64,000 bases of DNA from Temnothorax longispinosus. Lineage: Eukaryota > Arthropoda > Insecta > Hymenoptera > Formicidae. The position numbers were made by a program, and so were the translations under genes. The stretch covers positions 12,378,433 to 12,442,432 of the forward strand of contig NC_092358.1 of assembly GCF_030848805.1 (NCBI RefSeq). The letters are read 5' to 3'. Of the stretch, positions 10,413 through 20,882 are shown piece by piece. How positions within the stretch are numbered: the stretch's first letter is position 1; each line of letters opens with the position of its first letter. The notes under the pieces were generated by a model. That model saw nothing but the letters and a program-made list of their open reading frames with translations. It searched no databases and had not been told where the DNA came from.

Positions 10413-10926
10413 TAGTATAGATAATATAGATATTAAAAATTTATTAAATAAACAATTACCGTCAATTTTTAACCCATAAACATTGTAGTATATATATTTA
10501 TGAATATTTATCATAAATATTGTGTACTGTTGAAAAGTTCTGACGGTATATGTATATGCCGTTACCTACTGAGCCGTTACCTACCATGCTTGCCCCTGCA
10601 AAATCTGCCGTGCAACCCGTCGTACTGCCTAATATGTATCTGCATCACCCTGTACATAAAAATTCTAAAATTAAATTTATGTACATAATAAAAATTCTAG
10701 AATTAAAATTATGTATTTAACATAATACAAAATCGGCAATTACAATTATGTGCATAATTTTAATTCCTGAAAAAATTTTATGTCATAACAAAATAAATTC
10801 AGAATTAATATTTTGTCTAGACATAATTTTAATTCTGCATTTTCAATTATGTAATAGCTTAATAATAATTCGATGAATTATAAATATGTCTAGACATAAA
10901 ATAATTTCTTTTCTTTGAGTATCAAT
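10413..10926. repeat. Right arm of split foldback C
   Basis: 10430-10660 is the inverse complement of 4300-4510 (for example ATTGACGGTAATT against AATTACCGTCAAT, and the GTAACGGC/GCCGTTAC block). AT-rich units related to the 32-bp minisatellite follow, now degenerate. Beyond 10720 the sequence is AT-rich with palindromic ACATAATT motifs and no gene. Confidence 0.75.
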
Positions 10927-11670
10927 TTAATTTGGTAGAATTTTTATGATAGTATTAAATAGCAAAACGGCGTGCCATAATAGTGTATCCGCGACGACAT
11001 TATCTTTGCCGGCCACGTGTCGTACATCTGTTGAAAATTGACCAACAAAATCCAGATGTCGAGCCTGTCTAGGGGAGCTTTGTAGTAGATCTTGTCGAAA
11101 AGCGTATATTAACGGTTTATGGTCCGTTAGAACTGTGAACTCACGCCCTTCCAATAAATGGCAGAAATGTTTTACCGCTGTGTAGATTGCTAAAAGTTCT
11201 CTGTCATACGAGCTGTATTGCTCAGAAGCTCGATTAAGCTTTTTACTCATAAATGTGAGAGGCTGCCATCCTACTTCAGTCTCTTGTTGTACCACTGCTC
11301 CGAGTGTCGTATCTGAGGCATCTGTGGTCAGGGTCATCCTTGCTCCCGTTTTCGGATGTGCCAATAGCGTAGCTTTCGTCAAATTGTCTTTGCAGTTTTT
11401 AAACGCCAGCTCCAGCTGGGGAGCCCACTCTACTGGAGTTTTTCCTTTCGTTTTCGGACCACGTAGAACGTCATGCAACGCCGCCTGGTCCTTTGCTGCA
11501 TTCGGTATGAATCTCCGATAAAAATTTAGCGTTCCCAAGAATTGTCTCAGTTGTTTAATGTTCTCGGGTTTCTTGAAATCTTGTATGGCCTGGAATTTTT
11601 CTGTCAACGGTTGTACGCCTTCTGCGGACACTAGGTACCCCAGGAATTTCACCTGAGTAGCTCCCAGCAC
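10927..11670 (-). pseudogene. Gypsy pol: end of RT, connection and RNase H
   Basis: Encodes the RT thumb (VKFLGYLVSAEG, LRQFLGTLNFYRRFIP) and RNase H. RNase H acidic motifs are visible as TTDASDTTLGAVV, YDRELLAIY and LTDHKPLIYAF, then HVAGKDNVVAD. After that the frame runs into unrelated tail sequence. Upstream, at 11671-11811, the frame is shifted. The palm motif lies at about 11763-11777 and reads YINN where YIDD/YVDD is expected. Confidence 0.85.
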
Positions 11671-11811
11671 GCATTTTTCTGGATTAAGTTGTATACCATA
11701 TTCTTCGAGGTGCTTGAATAGTATCTCTAAGGTGTTCTCCTTCCGAGTCCGAACCGACTACGATGTTATTGATATAGGCGTAACAAAAATCCAAACCATG
11801 TAAGATTTTGT

Positions 11812-12756
11812 TCATAAACCTTTAAAAATTTTGTGATGCGTTCCGCAAACTAAAGGGCATGTAGCAGAACTCAAATAACCCGAATGGCGTAATAATTGCC
11901 GTCTTCGGGATGTCCTCTGGATGTACTGGAATTTGATTGTAAGCCCTAACCAGACCAGATCCAGTGTAGAATATATTTTCTTTTCGTACATCGAATGCGT
12001 AAAATCTTCTATGTGCGGGACCGGGTATCGGTCCGGTTCCGTGCGAGCATTTACTCCTTTGTAGTCTTTGCAGGGTCTCCAAGAATCTTCCTTTTTTGGA
12101 CCCATATGCAAGGGTGAGGCCCACGGACTCTTAGAAGGACGAATGATTTCTTCTGCCAGAAGGAGATCAAACTCTGCCTTCGCTGCCTTGAATTTGTCCG
12201 GTGCCAGTCTTTGAGGTCGGCAGGCCTCTGGAGGTCCCGGTGTAGTTTTTATGTAATGCACTGTGGAATGTGAGCACTTCTGCTTGTGTGTTCTTGTTGT
12301 AATACGTGGAAAACATTTTAATAGCTGGTGATAGGGTGAGTTCCCTATCATTGATTTGACGGACGGCGCTCCATTCCTGTTTGCTGACCCTTTGGCTATT
12401 AACCCTATTTTGGCATCCACCAAGTGCCCCCTTCTGACATCTGGGGGGAGGTGGAAATGCGCCAGGAAATCCGATCCAATAATTGGCAATGTCACATTAG
12501 CTATAACAAAACGCCACAGGAACACTCGACGTAAACCGAGATCTGGTTGTATAGCGAGGTCTCCATATGTTTTAATGACGGATCCATTTGCCGCAAAAAG
12601 TCCATTAGTGCCAATCAAACGACAATTCTGCACCAACGATCGAGGATAAACGCTGACGTCGGATCCTGTATCGATTAAGTATCGCGTCTTTGTCTTGCAA
12701 TCTGTAATGAACAGGCGGCAGGGTCGTTTCGGGCCGGGGTTGCTTGCCGCTAACAA
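11812..12756 (-). pseudogene. Gypsy pol: protease and RT fingers/palm, frameshifted
   Basis: Aspartic protease motif YLIDTGSDVSVYP near the N-terminus, then IIGSDFLAHF. The RT begins at SPWASPLHMGPKKEDSWR (usually VPKKDG.WR) and runs to YSTLDL. A frameshift near 12000 moves the rest (RAYNQIPVHPEDIPKTAI, FGLFEFCYMPFSLRNA) into another frame at 11822-12124. The protease catalytic Asp is kept. The gene is broken and cannot give a full polyprotein. Confidence 0.85.
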
Positions 12757-13585
12757 CGACCGCCCAGCTAGTTTTCCAACGGCAATGGATTTTTATATTG
12801 ACACGGCTGTGTGCACTTTTGGGCTTTATATTTGACTCTTCTATGGTAAATGCATATTTTATCGTTCGTTTCCTTCTGTTTCCTGCAGGGACGGCTCTTG
12901 GAACGGTCGCTTGGAACGGTTTCTTGCTGTTCTCCACAGACCAAGCCAATTGACTGTTTAGGCTTGCTACTTGTCTGGCCAGTCCTTTAATTTGGTCCTC
13001 TAATGTAGGAGTACTCGTCGAGGGTTGTACGCTGGCGACTGTAATTGCTCTACAGGTGACTTCGAATACTCTGTCTGCCTGCTCGGTTACTGTTTCTAAG
13101 TTATCAGCGGTCCTCGTTGCAAGGATAGCCTGCAGTTGAAATAGTAGTCTACTCATAACGTGCACAAGAGTTGTTCCGGAATGGCCAAACTAGCAAGGGT
13201 TTGTAAATGTCGTAGAAACTGCGATGGTCTTCGATCACTCATCTCCTCATGTTCTAATAATTGACAAATTTATTGCTCCTTAAGATACCGATAAACGCTG
13301 TATCAATGCCCTTTTAATGCTTGCGTATTTATCGGTTTCCAGAGGTTTCGTGATTAAGTCTTTAATCCCTTTGGCATGTTTCGTATCGATGTGCGACAAC
13401 ACGTGAGCGTACTTGGTGCTGTCCTGTGTAATGCCTCCAAGCATAAATTGCCCTTCTAATTGTGCAAACCATAGCTGCGGTTCATCTGCCCAGAAAGGGG
13501 ATACCTTTAAAGCTACGCGGTTGATCTGCGCACGCTCTTCGTTCAAATTCGCCATTTCACTAGTTCCCTCGGTCGGATTCGTCAT
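12605..13585 (-). pseudogene. Gypsy gag, interrupted
   Basis: Capsid region. 13585-13280 carries the N-terminal part (RVALKVSPFWADEPQLWFAQ, GGITQDSTKYAHVLSHI) and stops early. 13165-12605 continues with the gag C-terminal helices (QLQAILATRTADNLETVTEQ, DRVFEV) and then drifts out of frame toward protease. No CCHC knuckle is obvious, in line with the atypical nucleocapsid of CsRn1-type gag. At least one frameshift falls between 13280 and 13165. Confidence 0.8.
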
Positions 13586-13590
13586 ACTGG

Positions 13591-13608
13591 ATCACGTCAG
13601 AGTCACCA
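13591..13608 (-). other. Primer binding site complementary to tRNA-Trp
   Basis: The minus strand reads TGGTGACTCTGACGTGAT, one or two bases from the tRNA-Trp-type primer site used by CsRn1-group Gypsy elements. It lies just upstream of the gag start at 13585 and a few bases from the presumed LTR end (CA at 13612-13613). Confidence 0.7.
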
Positions 13609-13611
13609 CTT

Positions 13612-14286
13612 TGTGGTTATGTCAGTACTTACGGTCTCAGTCCTACAATTTATATTGTGATCCAGTGACGCCTGAGGAGAACCTGCGAATTAATTTTAGT
13701 TTGTTTTGGGGGCCCCGCAAGATGCGAGGCAACGTGCGAAACACGTGTGCAAGGTGCCTGGAATGTATTGTCTCCGGATACGCTATGCAAGAAGAAGTTA
13801 TTCTCCAAATAACTCCCTTAATAAAGAGCATCTCCGACTGCTGATCCTAGTGTATCGTTTAAGAATCAAGCCCTTGCCCGGAGTCCTGGGCATCCACTTG
13901 GGCGTGTTTGGCAGCGGACTCGGTGGATTGAACACCACCAGTGTGGGTGGCAAGGAGTCGGTCTGCGTCTGCTGGCACTTCTGCTTTGGCGAGGTTAACT
14001 CCGTCAGGCGATGTTTCCAGGAGCGTGGTTCCGGCAGGCCCGACAGGTCAAGAGGGATTAACTTCCATTCTCGGAAAGATTCCACTTTCCTTTCGAGAAG
14101 TGATTGAAACATCTCCGGTGTTTGCTTGATGGAAAGCCGAGCCCTTGGAGCGGGCGGACTTGGAGCAGGCGGTTGCCCGTGGCTGGGACAGCCACGCTGC
14201 TTCCTTTTTTGTGGCAGCTTGCCGGTGTGATGTAGTTTGGAACCGAAGGCCCGGAGCTCTCTCTGTCACCAGAGGCCCGGGGCACA
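13612..14286 (-). repeat. Candidate 5' LTR of the Gypsy element
   Basis: The region between the primer site and a minus-strand TGTGCCCCGGGCC start at 14286. It ends in CA next to the primer site and contains a TTTATTAAG poly-A-like signal on the minus strand. With no second LTR in the window, the outer boundary is a guess. The open frames here are short and look non-coding. Confidence 0.45.
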
Positions 14287-14573
14287 ATATACAAAGGCCT
14301 AAGAAACTCGCTCTGATTTAGAGGCCTTTAAGGAGCTCGCTCTATAGTTCCGTAGGAACTGTTTTCTGACCGTAATCTCGATTGATAGCCCGTTGTAAAA
14401 GCGTCTTAAGTCGAGAAAAGGTTTTGAAGTCTTCTCAGCGGGTGGTTTTCTTATAGCTCCCCAGTGTGATCTGACTTACGCAAAACTGGCACGGGCGTTA
14501 GCCGCCTAGCGGCGGCGCGGCGAACTCGCTAGCGCGTGCGGCGACTCGACCGTACGGCGTCCCCGAGCGGCGC
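14287..14573. other. Unassigned region ending in a GC-rich block
   Basis: 14287-14486 is non-coding and unassigned. 14487-14573 is very GC-rich with many CGCG and GCGGCG motifs (AGCCGCCTAGCGGCGGCG). A similar GC-rich block lies at 19418-19492, outside the matching inverted end of the Transib-like element, so the blocks may be outer parts of its termini or the insertion context. Confidence 0.45.
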
Positions 14574-14639
14574 CACTATGGGACGTTTCGCCTATTTTCT
14601 GGCCAAAATATCAGATTCGGTTGTCATGAGATGAACGTC

Positions 14640-15120
14640 TGTATATTGGGGTTTTTGGGGTCGCTGATTTCGAATATGACATTAAAAATTAGAAATACAA
14701 AATGGCGGATCCAATATGGCGCCTGAAAATATAAAAAATTGCTTGTTTTGCATAAAAATGAAACCTAGGGGGTTTCTAAGGGGTTTTCGAGGTTGCTGAT
14801 TTAGAATATGACTTCAAAAATTATAAATACAAAATGGCGGATCCAATATGGCGCCTAAAAATATAAAAAATTGCTTGTTTTGCATAAAAATGAAACCTAG
14901 GGGGTTTCTAAGGGGTTTTCGAGGTCGCTGATTTAGAATATGACTTCAAAAATTATAAATATAAAATGGCGGATCCAATATAACGCCTAAAAATATAAAA
15001 AATTGCTTGTTTTGCATAAAAATAAAACCTAGGGGGTTTCTAAGGGGTTTTCGAGGTCGCTGATTTTGAATATGACTTTAAAAATTATAAATACAAAATA
15101 GCGGATCGAATATGACGCCC
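14640..15120. repeat. 132-bp subterminal tandem repeats, about 3.5 copies
   Basis: AATGGCGGATCC recurs at 14701, 14833 and 14965, and as AATAGCGGATCG at 15097, exactly 132 bp apart each time. Each unit has the two boxes GGGGTTTTYGRGGTCGCTG and AAAATGGCGGATCCAATA plus GGGGGTTTCTAAGGGG. The inverse occurs at 18530-18810. Related two-box units occur at 28000-28500, 29055-29470 and 31490-31980. Confidence 0.9.
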
Positions 15121-15918
15121 GACAAAATTATAAAATTGTCGATCAAAACTTGAAATTAAAAATGATTGTTAAAACTTAAAGGAAAGTACCCGATTATGAG
15201 ATACCATATCTATTTTGTGTGATTGCCGAAAGTTTATGGGCAGAATTGAAATATATAGTAGGTCATTTTGAAGGGAATTTAATAAGCTTTAAGATGCTGA
15301 AATGTAAAATTTAATTTAAATATTAATTTTGCTAAAAATTAGAAAAATGTGAAAAATGAGCTTTCGGCAAAATCGCAAAAATGTGCTCCTAATATGAGAG
15401 ACCCCGGGAAATCGCTAATAAAGTGCAAAATACATGATATTGCAATTAAAGAACCTTATTTAAAGTTTTTGAAAGACAAATGTAATGGAGAAGCATATTT
15501 GCCACAATCGTAAACCTACTTATACTCAATATTGTACCTAATCTTCTCCCTCCACCCTTTCTTCTCAAATCAAGGTCAGCACAGTCTTATAAATTCGTAT
15601 AAACCTTCCCTTAACGTTAATATAGTATTTTCTCTGCTTTTATTACTATACAATAACTTTCATACTCCAGCAACCATTAGTTTAGCAGAAACCTCGCTGT
15701 CGCATATTAGGAGCCTATCTCATAATAGGGGACTTTCTTATATTAATTAATAACGACTTATTCAATATTTTTGTCTTCCATTTCTATATCAAGATTGTCT
15801 AAATGAAATACTATATTTTCAAGCTCGAAGTTGCACTCGTCTTCGTCTTCAGTTTCGCTAGTAACATCTAAAATATCATCATCTTTTAAATTAATGTCAA
15901 AGTCTGTATCATTAATAA
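15121..15918. other. Non-coding interior of the Transib-like element
   Basis: AT-rich sequence between the subterminal array and the transposase stop. 15780-15918 still shows acidic codons on the minus strand (GAT/GAA-rich, for example 15835-15900) and may be the decayed C-terminal tail of the transposase. No other feature seen. Confidence 0.5.
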
Positions 15919-18257
15919 CTAATAATCTATAACCTCTGGTGGAAAATGTTTACGCTTTCTTGTATTAATTCTTTTTTGTAAGCTAATACTTGAAATTATA
16001 ATATCGGAACTTGCTAAGGCACGTTTAAACATATCTGTCAAATTATCAACTCTACTTGTTTTTCTTGCGTGATCTAATCTATCATTTCTATAATATTTGT
16101 TCCGACTTTCTGCTGCGTCTTCTCCGAAGACGCTTACAGGAAGCAGAGAGTTTAATATAATCTGTGCTCCATGAGCAAGTGTTTTATGAACAGTTGATGG
16201 CATTTTGTACCATCCATACTTCTCGTTAAAAATCTTTGCTGTGTCGAAACAAAACTCTTGAAATTTAATAGGATCAACTGGAAGTTGACTGTTCAAAACA
16301 ATTAAAATTGTTCTGAAATTTTTAACTAACGTTACGTCAAGATTTAATATCTCAGCTAACAGTTCTGGCTTTTCAAACGCTTTTCTGGAAACGTTTCCAG
16401 TAGTGCTAGTTCCAACACCTTCCGATCTTGGTTGATCTACTGACATTGAAAATTTTTCTCGAAATCGCTCCTGAATTTGTTTCTTTCTTTCTTTTATAAT
16501 ATTTTTTGCTTTATCTCCCGTAACTTTCCAAACCTTTAATTCAATACGATAAGAAATATGTAATATACATTCGAAAAAACGAATCCACATATGTAGTGTA
16601 GACAACCCGTATTGTAATGTATCTGGCTTCGGTTCGAATGCAGGAGTACCAAAATTTGTAATTTCATTCATCTGATTTGGCTTGGCGTGGCATATTGGGC
16701 AATTAGCAAATCCAGAAGATCCAGTCAAAATACTTAAAACTTTTCCATCTATAAGAGACAAAAGAAGGAACAGGAGATTATAATTTTTCTATTGCCACTG
16801 GAAAATTCGTATGTAATTGGACGCAAATTTTTAATCTGTTCTTTCATTTTCTCATTTGTCGCTTTAATATTTTCTGGAGTTTCTTTTTTATACTCTAACA
16901 TTATTGGCGAACAAAATCTTATCGATTGTGGAGTTCTATTGCACTAATATATTGCACCATGTTTAGCAACTAAACGTAATGGAATGGTAGTTGTAGCTAT
17001 CAAGTTAATATCCGTTGTTCCAACTGATTTACCTGAACTATTAAAGTGTTGATTATAAGTAGAGTGATCACTAGATCCATCAAAACCCCATGATGATATC
17101 AATGTAGCTTCAACACATTGCAAAGATTTTTGTTGCATGTCAGCTTCAATAACTTCTACTTGCATTTCTATTAGGCGCTTCACTCTATGTTCGAGGAAAT
17201 TTTGAAGTGGAACTGTAGCTGTTATATCTGTGACGATTATACCTTTCGGATAACACTGTTCTTTTTCCATTCGTACCAATTCATATCTTGGTCATATATC
17301 AGCATTTCGTCGTTTACATTCCATGCGCATACGGTGATATTGGTTTTTTGATAAATTGTTATCAATTAAATAAGCCATAGCTTCAGCAGGAGTAGCTTTT
17401 ATAACTACATTATTTTTAGTTAAATTTTTTCTAATTTTCTCAACAATTGTAGGGGTTTTCAACACTTCACTAATAACGGATGCTAAATCATTATCTTTAT
17501 TTCTCTTTGCTGATACTTTTGCAGCCATCAAAAGCTGTAAGGTGTTGTTACTTACTTCAGTTGACAACTTGCTGGCATCTCTTCTCTGAGATCTCACAAT
17601 CAGTGATTTTTCGCTGAATTTTTTTTCAGGACGCCCTGATTTTGAAGATAAAAGCATCTCAGATTTTTCTGACATCAACATTTTTTTAGGTTTTTGTAAA
17701 ACATTCTGTGGATAAATGAAATCACTGTCCAACCATTTTTTATACTTAGTTATAAACAGTCTTCTATGTTGGCCTACATTATTAAAATAATTTTTATATC
17801 TAGAAAATAAAGAACGAACAGTTTGTAAAAGAATCTTTTCTTGTTCCTCATCTATTTCTTGCCCAAGATGTTCTAAGACATACCAGTAACAACCTTGTAC
17901 GTCTTTATTAAAGAAAAATGTTTCAAATAAATATCTTTTCGAAACATTCTGAATATTTCGTTTCCGCCCAATGGAGATTTCTGGTGCTACTGCAATATTG
18001 CTCGGCGGATCCAACACGGAATTTTCCATCGTGTCCATTCCTATGGTAAAGTCAATATTGCAGCGACCTTCGTTTCCAGAAGGGATAGTGTCACCAGTCC
18101 AGGAACACGAACTTGAGCCTACTGGCAATCCATCAGCTTCCAGAACAATCTCTGGAAGGGTGACCTGATGGCCGGTTCTACCCAAGTCGTGAGAGCTACC
18201 CGCTCTAGGGTCCAAGTTGTCATCAGTATTTCTGTCCTTGTGTGTATATTCATCCAT
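15919..18257 (-). pseudogene. Transib/RAG1-like transposase, three lesions
   Basis: Transposase of the RAG1 core superfamily, about 770 codons if read through. 18257-17295 is the N-terminal part, ending PAEAMAYLIDNNLSKNQYH, the usual entry into the catalytic core. Next come YELVRMEKEQCYP and SSWGFDGSSDHS, holding the first catalytic Asp, then ATTTIPLRLV and NRTPQSIRFCSP. After that come LIDGKV (likely second Asp), the zinc-binding CPICHA, and KMPSTVHKTLAHGAQII, a match to the RAG1/Transib C-terminus. Last is AAESRNKYYR, with the third acidic residue. Lesions are a TGA at 17294-17292, a TAG at 16946-16944, and a frameshift at about 16750-16800. All three presumed catalytic acids remain. The breaks are few, so decay is recent or moderate. 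Confidence 0.8.
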
Positions 18258-18529
18258 TCTCCTCAGTGCTGCCCGTTCATCCTAAATTTCATCGGGTAAG
18301 GGTTTATTTACAGCACCGGGGCTCTTCCTTACCCTCCATTTAGGAATCATCACGAGTAGGCTGTAAAGCCCTTTACCGGAGATCTTAAAGGTTAAGAATG
18401 GATGACATACCCACAAGGCACGAAATACACATATTTACATCATAACGATTGCATTTCTTCTATATACTTTGCATTTCTTCTTATACTTTCTATATACATC
18501 TATTTTGATTTCAAATTAGAATTTAGTGA
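18258..18529. other. Upstream region of the Transib-like transposase
   Basis: Non-coding on the plus strand. It probably holds the 5' UTR or promoter of the minus-strand transposase. An internal direct repeat, GCATTTCTTCTATATAC, occurs at 18450-18495. No clear TATA or initiator was identified. Confidence 0.4.
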
Positions 18530-18835
18530 ACTGAGAAACCCCTCGGACACCGCTTACGTTTCATTTTTATGCAAAGGAGCAATTTTTCAAATTTTTGGGC
18601 GCCATATTAGATCCGCCATTTTGTATTTTTAATTTTTAATGTCATATTCAATCAAAATCAGCGACCTTGAAAACCCCTTAGAAACCCCCTAGGTTCCATT
18701 TTTATGCAAAACAAGCAATTTTTAATATTTTTGGGCTCCATATTGGATCCGCCATTTTGTATTTCTAATTTTTAATATCATATTCAAAATTAGCAACCTC
18801 AAAAACCCCTATATAACGTCCCACTGTGCACTGTG
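18530..18835. repeat. Inverted right-hand copy of the subterminal repeats
   Basis: Two units in the opposite orientation to 14640-15120 (ATTGGATCCGCCATTTTG at about 18741, and a variant at about 18610). The block ends in AACGTCCCACTGTG followed directly by a second CACTGTG (18829-18835). The tandem heptamer-like pair is the best candidate for the inner right terminus. Confidence 0.75.
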
Positions 18836-19759
18836 ATATCGCTTAGCTTAATCACGAACCTGTTAAGAAAAAAATAGTCGATTGTCTTTACTTTAAAAAA
18901 TTATATCTCCCGGAGACGGTTCTAGACGGTGATTTACGAAACGGTTTTAGAAAGAGTAGAGTCCCACCTAATATTCAAGCCAAAGATCGCTTTGTTATTG
19001 TTTGTTATTCGGAAGTTCTAGTCTTTTAAATATCAGAAACTGATAAAGTCATTACTTTTTTCTAATTCAAGTTTAAAGTTCTCTCCTCCAGAATGGCCAA
19101 AGCTTAATTTATTCTTATTATTTTCAAGCATTAACTTATGCTAAAAAAGTATTTCAAGCAATGATTTGTACGTCTTCAACATTGGAGGAGAAAAAAAAGA
19201 TCAAAGAAACAATAATCTTTCGTAATTTCAAGGTACATTTTTACACACTTTTAAACACAAAATGCAACAGAAATAATACTTTGCGTGGAACAAATGGTCT
19301 TAAATTTTTCCCCGTGTCTCACTAATGTTTATAGAAACTTTTCCAATCGTTAAACATTACGAACTTTGACTTTGATTTTTGCCATTTTTGGCCAGAAAAT
19401 AGGCGAAACGTCCCATGCGGCGGCTCGCCAGGCGCGTAGCTTCGCGGCGCGGTGCCCCGTGGCGCTATGAAGATTCGGCCGCCACAACAAAATATGTCCT
19501 TATTCAGTATATTTACCCTGTGGACATGTAGTCTCCGTGGACAGATAGCCCCGGTTTCTTCTACAATTAATAGATAATTTATAGATATTTGTATCTTTAC
19601 TTGTAATTCTGACATAATTAAGAGAAAATGATAAGAATAATTTCAATAATTTACACTGCAAAATAACTTTTGCTTTTCTTAAAAACTTAAACTTAGAAAG
19701 GACGTGTGTTTTGGAATAATAGTAGGTTTTTCAACATTGTTTTTCCAGTTTTTTCTATC
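18836..19759. other. Right flank of the Transib-like element and upstream of the esterase exon
   Basis: 18836-19385 is AT-rich and unassigned. 19387-19416 is the inverted copy of the left transposon end, followed by a GC-rich block (19418-19492). 19493-19759 is AT-rich host-like sequence. TTTTTCCAG at 19741-19749, 10 bases before the esterase ATG, could be a splice acceptor for a 5' UTR intron. Confidence 0.5.
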
Positions 19760-19900
19760 ATGGGAAATAAGAAAGTGGATGTGCACATACATGAGGGAAG
19801 ATTAATCGGCACTGTCGAAGAAGATGGCTACGGCGGCCGCTACTTTGCTTTCCGTGGAATACCATATGCAAAACCCCCAATTGGCGAACTCCGATTTAAG
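19760..19900 (+). CDS. Carboxylesterase, first coding exon (partial gene)
   Basis: Start of a type-B carboxylesterase (alpha/beta-hydrolase; insect esterase E4/FE4-like). These enzymes hydrolyse ester bonds in xenobiotics, pheromones or hormones. The 47 codons from MGNKKVDVHI run to GELRFK and include the family hallmark FRGIPYAKPPIGELRF, normally found 30-50 residues from the start. The exon ends AAG|GTGATT, a usable donor, in phase 0; reading on gives a stop soon after. The usual ATG is preferred over the upstream in-frame ATG at 19706, because the latter adds 18 residues unlike the family. The oxyanion and catalytic Ser exons are not seen in the window. The next exon lies far downstream, or the gene is truncated. 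TE sequence begins 65 bp into the intron. Confidence 0.85.
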
Positions 19901-19964
19901 GTGATTATACATATATTATTATAGGCACTTTTAAAGACAATATTTAACTTTAACCTTGGTTTAT

Positions 19965-20145
19965 AACACTGTACAACAAAAAATCACTTTTTTTGAGCAC
20001 AAGAACGAGCCTTGCAGCCTTCGATAATTTTTTGGACGCAAAAAACGACCCCGTTTGCCGAATTGCTCTGTCACGTCACAATTTTGAGATATTTGCAGTT
20101 AAAGTTGCAAAAATGAGCTATTTTAGTGTATTTTGGCATATTATA
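19965..20145 (+). repeat. Dispersed repeat E, copy 1
   Basis: Inverse complement of 53010-53175. The shared blocks include ACTGTACAACAAAAAA, GGACGCAAAAAACGACCCC, AATTGCTCT and TTTTGAGATATTTGCAGTT. It lies in the presumed first intron of the esterase. Probably one end of a non-autonomous element. Class unknown. Confidence 0.75.
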
Positions 20146-20639
20146 AAAATAAAATATTTGAATTTTTTACATATAACACTGCGTGCGGGAATATCTCATT
20201 CCTGCACGACCTCGAGTGAGAAATCTCTCGCGCGTGCGGAATCGGCCATCCGTCGCACAGATGGCGCGTGCGCAATAGGCCACTTTCCACGCACTTTGTA
20301 ATATAAAATAGGGTGTGTAACACGTGCGGGTTGAGAATTGGACACGAGTGCGGAGTGGACGCACGAGCCGAAGGCGAGTCCCTTTTTTCAAAAAAAAATT
20401 TTTGGGTGGTAAATATTACTATTAGAAAAAAAACATCGTCTACTGTCTAATAAATTAGCCCGTAGAGGGTTTTGGGAAAGGGTCAAAGTGAGGGGAAAAG
20501 GTCTGCTGAAAAAGAATGTTTATTAGCATCAGTTGCGTTTATGCTTCGCGCGGGCTCAGAACCTTTTCCTTTTTTTTAGTCTAGATCCCTAATTTCCTAA
20601 ACCCTTTTTGTTCTTATTTTTTTTCGGGGATGGCGATGA
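20146..20639. other. Unassigned sequence with a CG-rich patch
   Basis: 20180-20390 is CG-rich (GCGCGTGCGGAATCGGCC, CACGTGCGGGTTG). The stretch GCGCAATAGGCCACTTTCCACG resembles 30270-30300, at the end of a minisatellite. 20400-20640 is AT-rich. No gene found. Confidence 0.45.
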
Positions 20640-20880
20640 TGTGTATAATTTTTAATAACCGATTTTTTTGAAACCGGTTTCCAAAAAATCGGTAACGAAA
20701 AATTATCCATAAAAATTATTCATAAAATTTGTGCTTATCTCAAAATTTGCGGAAATTAGAGCAATCACGTACATTTCTTTAAACAAAAATCAAATACCTT
20801 TTTATTATTAGCAATTTTTCTAATTCTATTACATTTTTTAGTTTTTTCTACCCCTATTTCATATATAATTCTTTAAGAGG
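20640..20880. repeat. Repeat family D, cluster 2a
   Basis: Carries GAAACCGGTTTCC, AAAATCGGTAACG and CTACCCCTATTTCATATA. It is interrupted at 20881 by the foldback element and resumes at 21644 with AAAAATTATACATTTTATGG and CCCCGGAAAATTCTACC. Confidence 0.7.
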
Positions 20881-20882
20881 TA

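Larger units (their letters stand above)
10927..13585 (-). mobile_element. Gypsy (CsRn1-type) LTR retrotransposon, 3'-truncated
   Basis: The minus-strand order is primer site (13608-13591), gag (13585 onward), protease, reverse transcriptase and RNase H, then a break at about 10970 inside the RNase H tail. Integrase and 3' LTR are missing. The gag opening (VALKVSPFWADEPQLWFAQL) and a tRNA-Trp primer site point to the CsRn1 group of Ty3/Gypsy. Several frameshifts separate the pieces. Foldback C lies directly beyond the broken end, so a deletion or nested insertion removed the rest. Confidence 0.85.
14574..19419 (-). mobile_element. Transib/RAG1-like DNA transposon with subterminal repeat arrays
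   Basis: The left end reads CACTATGGGACGTTTCGCC. An inverted copy of 31 bp starting ATGGGACGTT ends at 19416. A second candidate right end, ACGTCCCACTGTG, lies at 18816-18828; on the minus strand it reads CACAGTGGGACGT. Transib ends start CACWATG, related to the RAG heptamer CACAGTG. The element encodes a RAG1/Transib-type transposase relic on the minus strand. Both ends hold 132-bp subterminal repeats in inverted orientation (14640-15120 and 18530-18810). No clean 5-bp target duplication was found, so the true right end is open. Confidence 0.7.

Noticed and set aside
19706..19759. Upstream in-frame ATG of the esterase exon
   Set aside because: The 18 extra residues are hydrophobic and unlike the family, and a likely splice acceptor lies between the two ATGs. 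The start at 19760 fits better.
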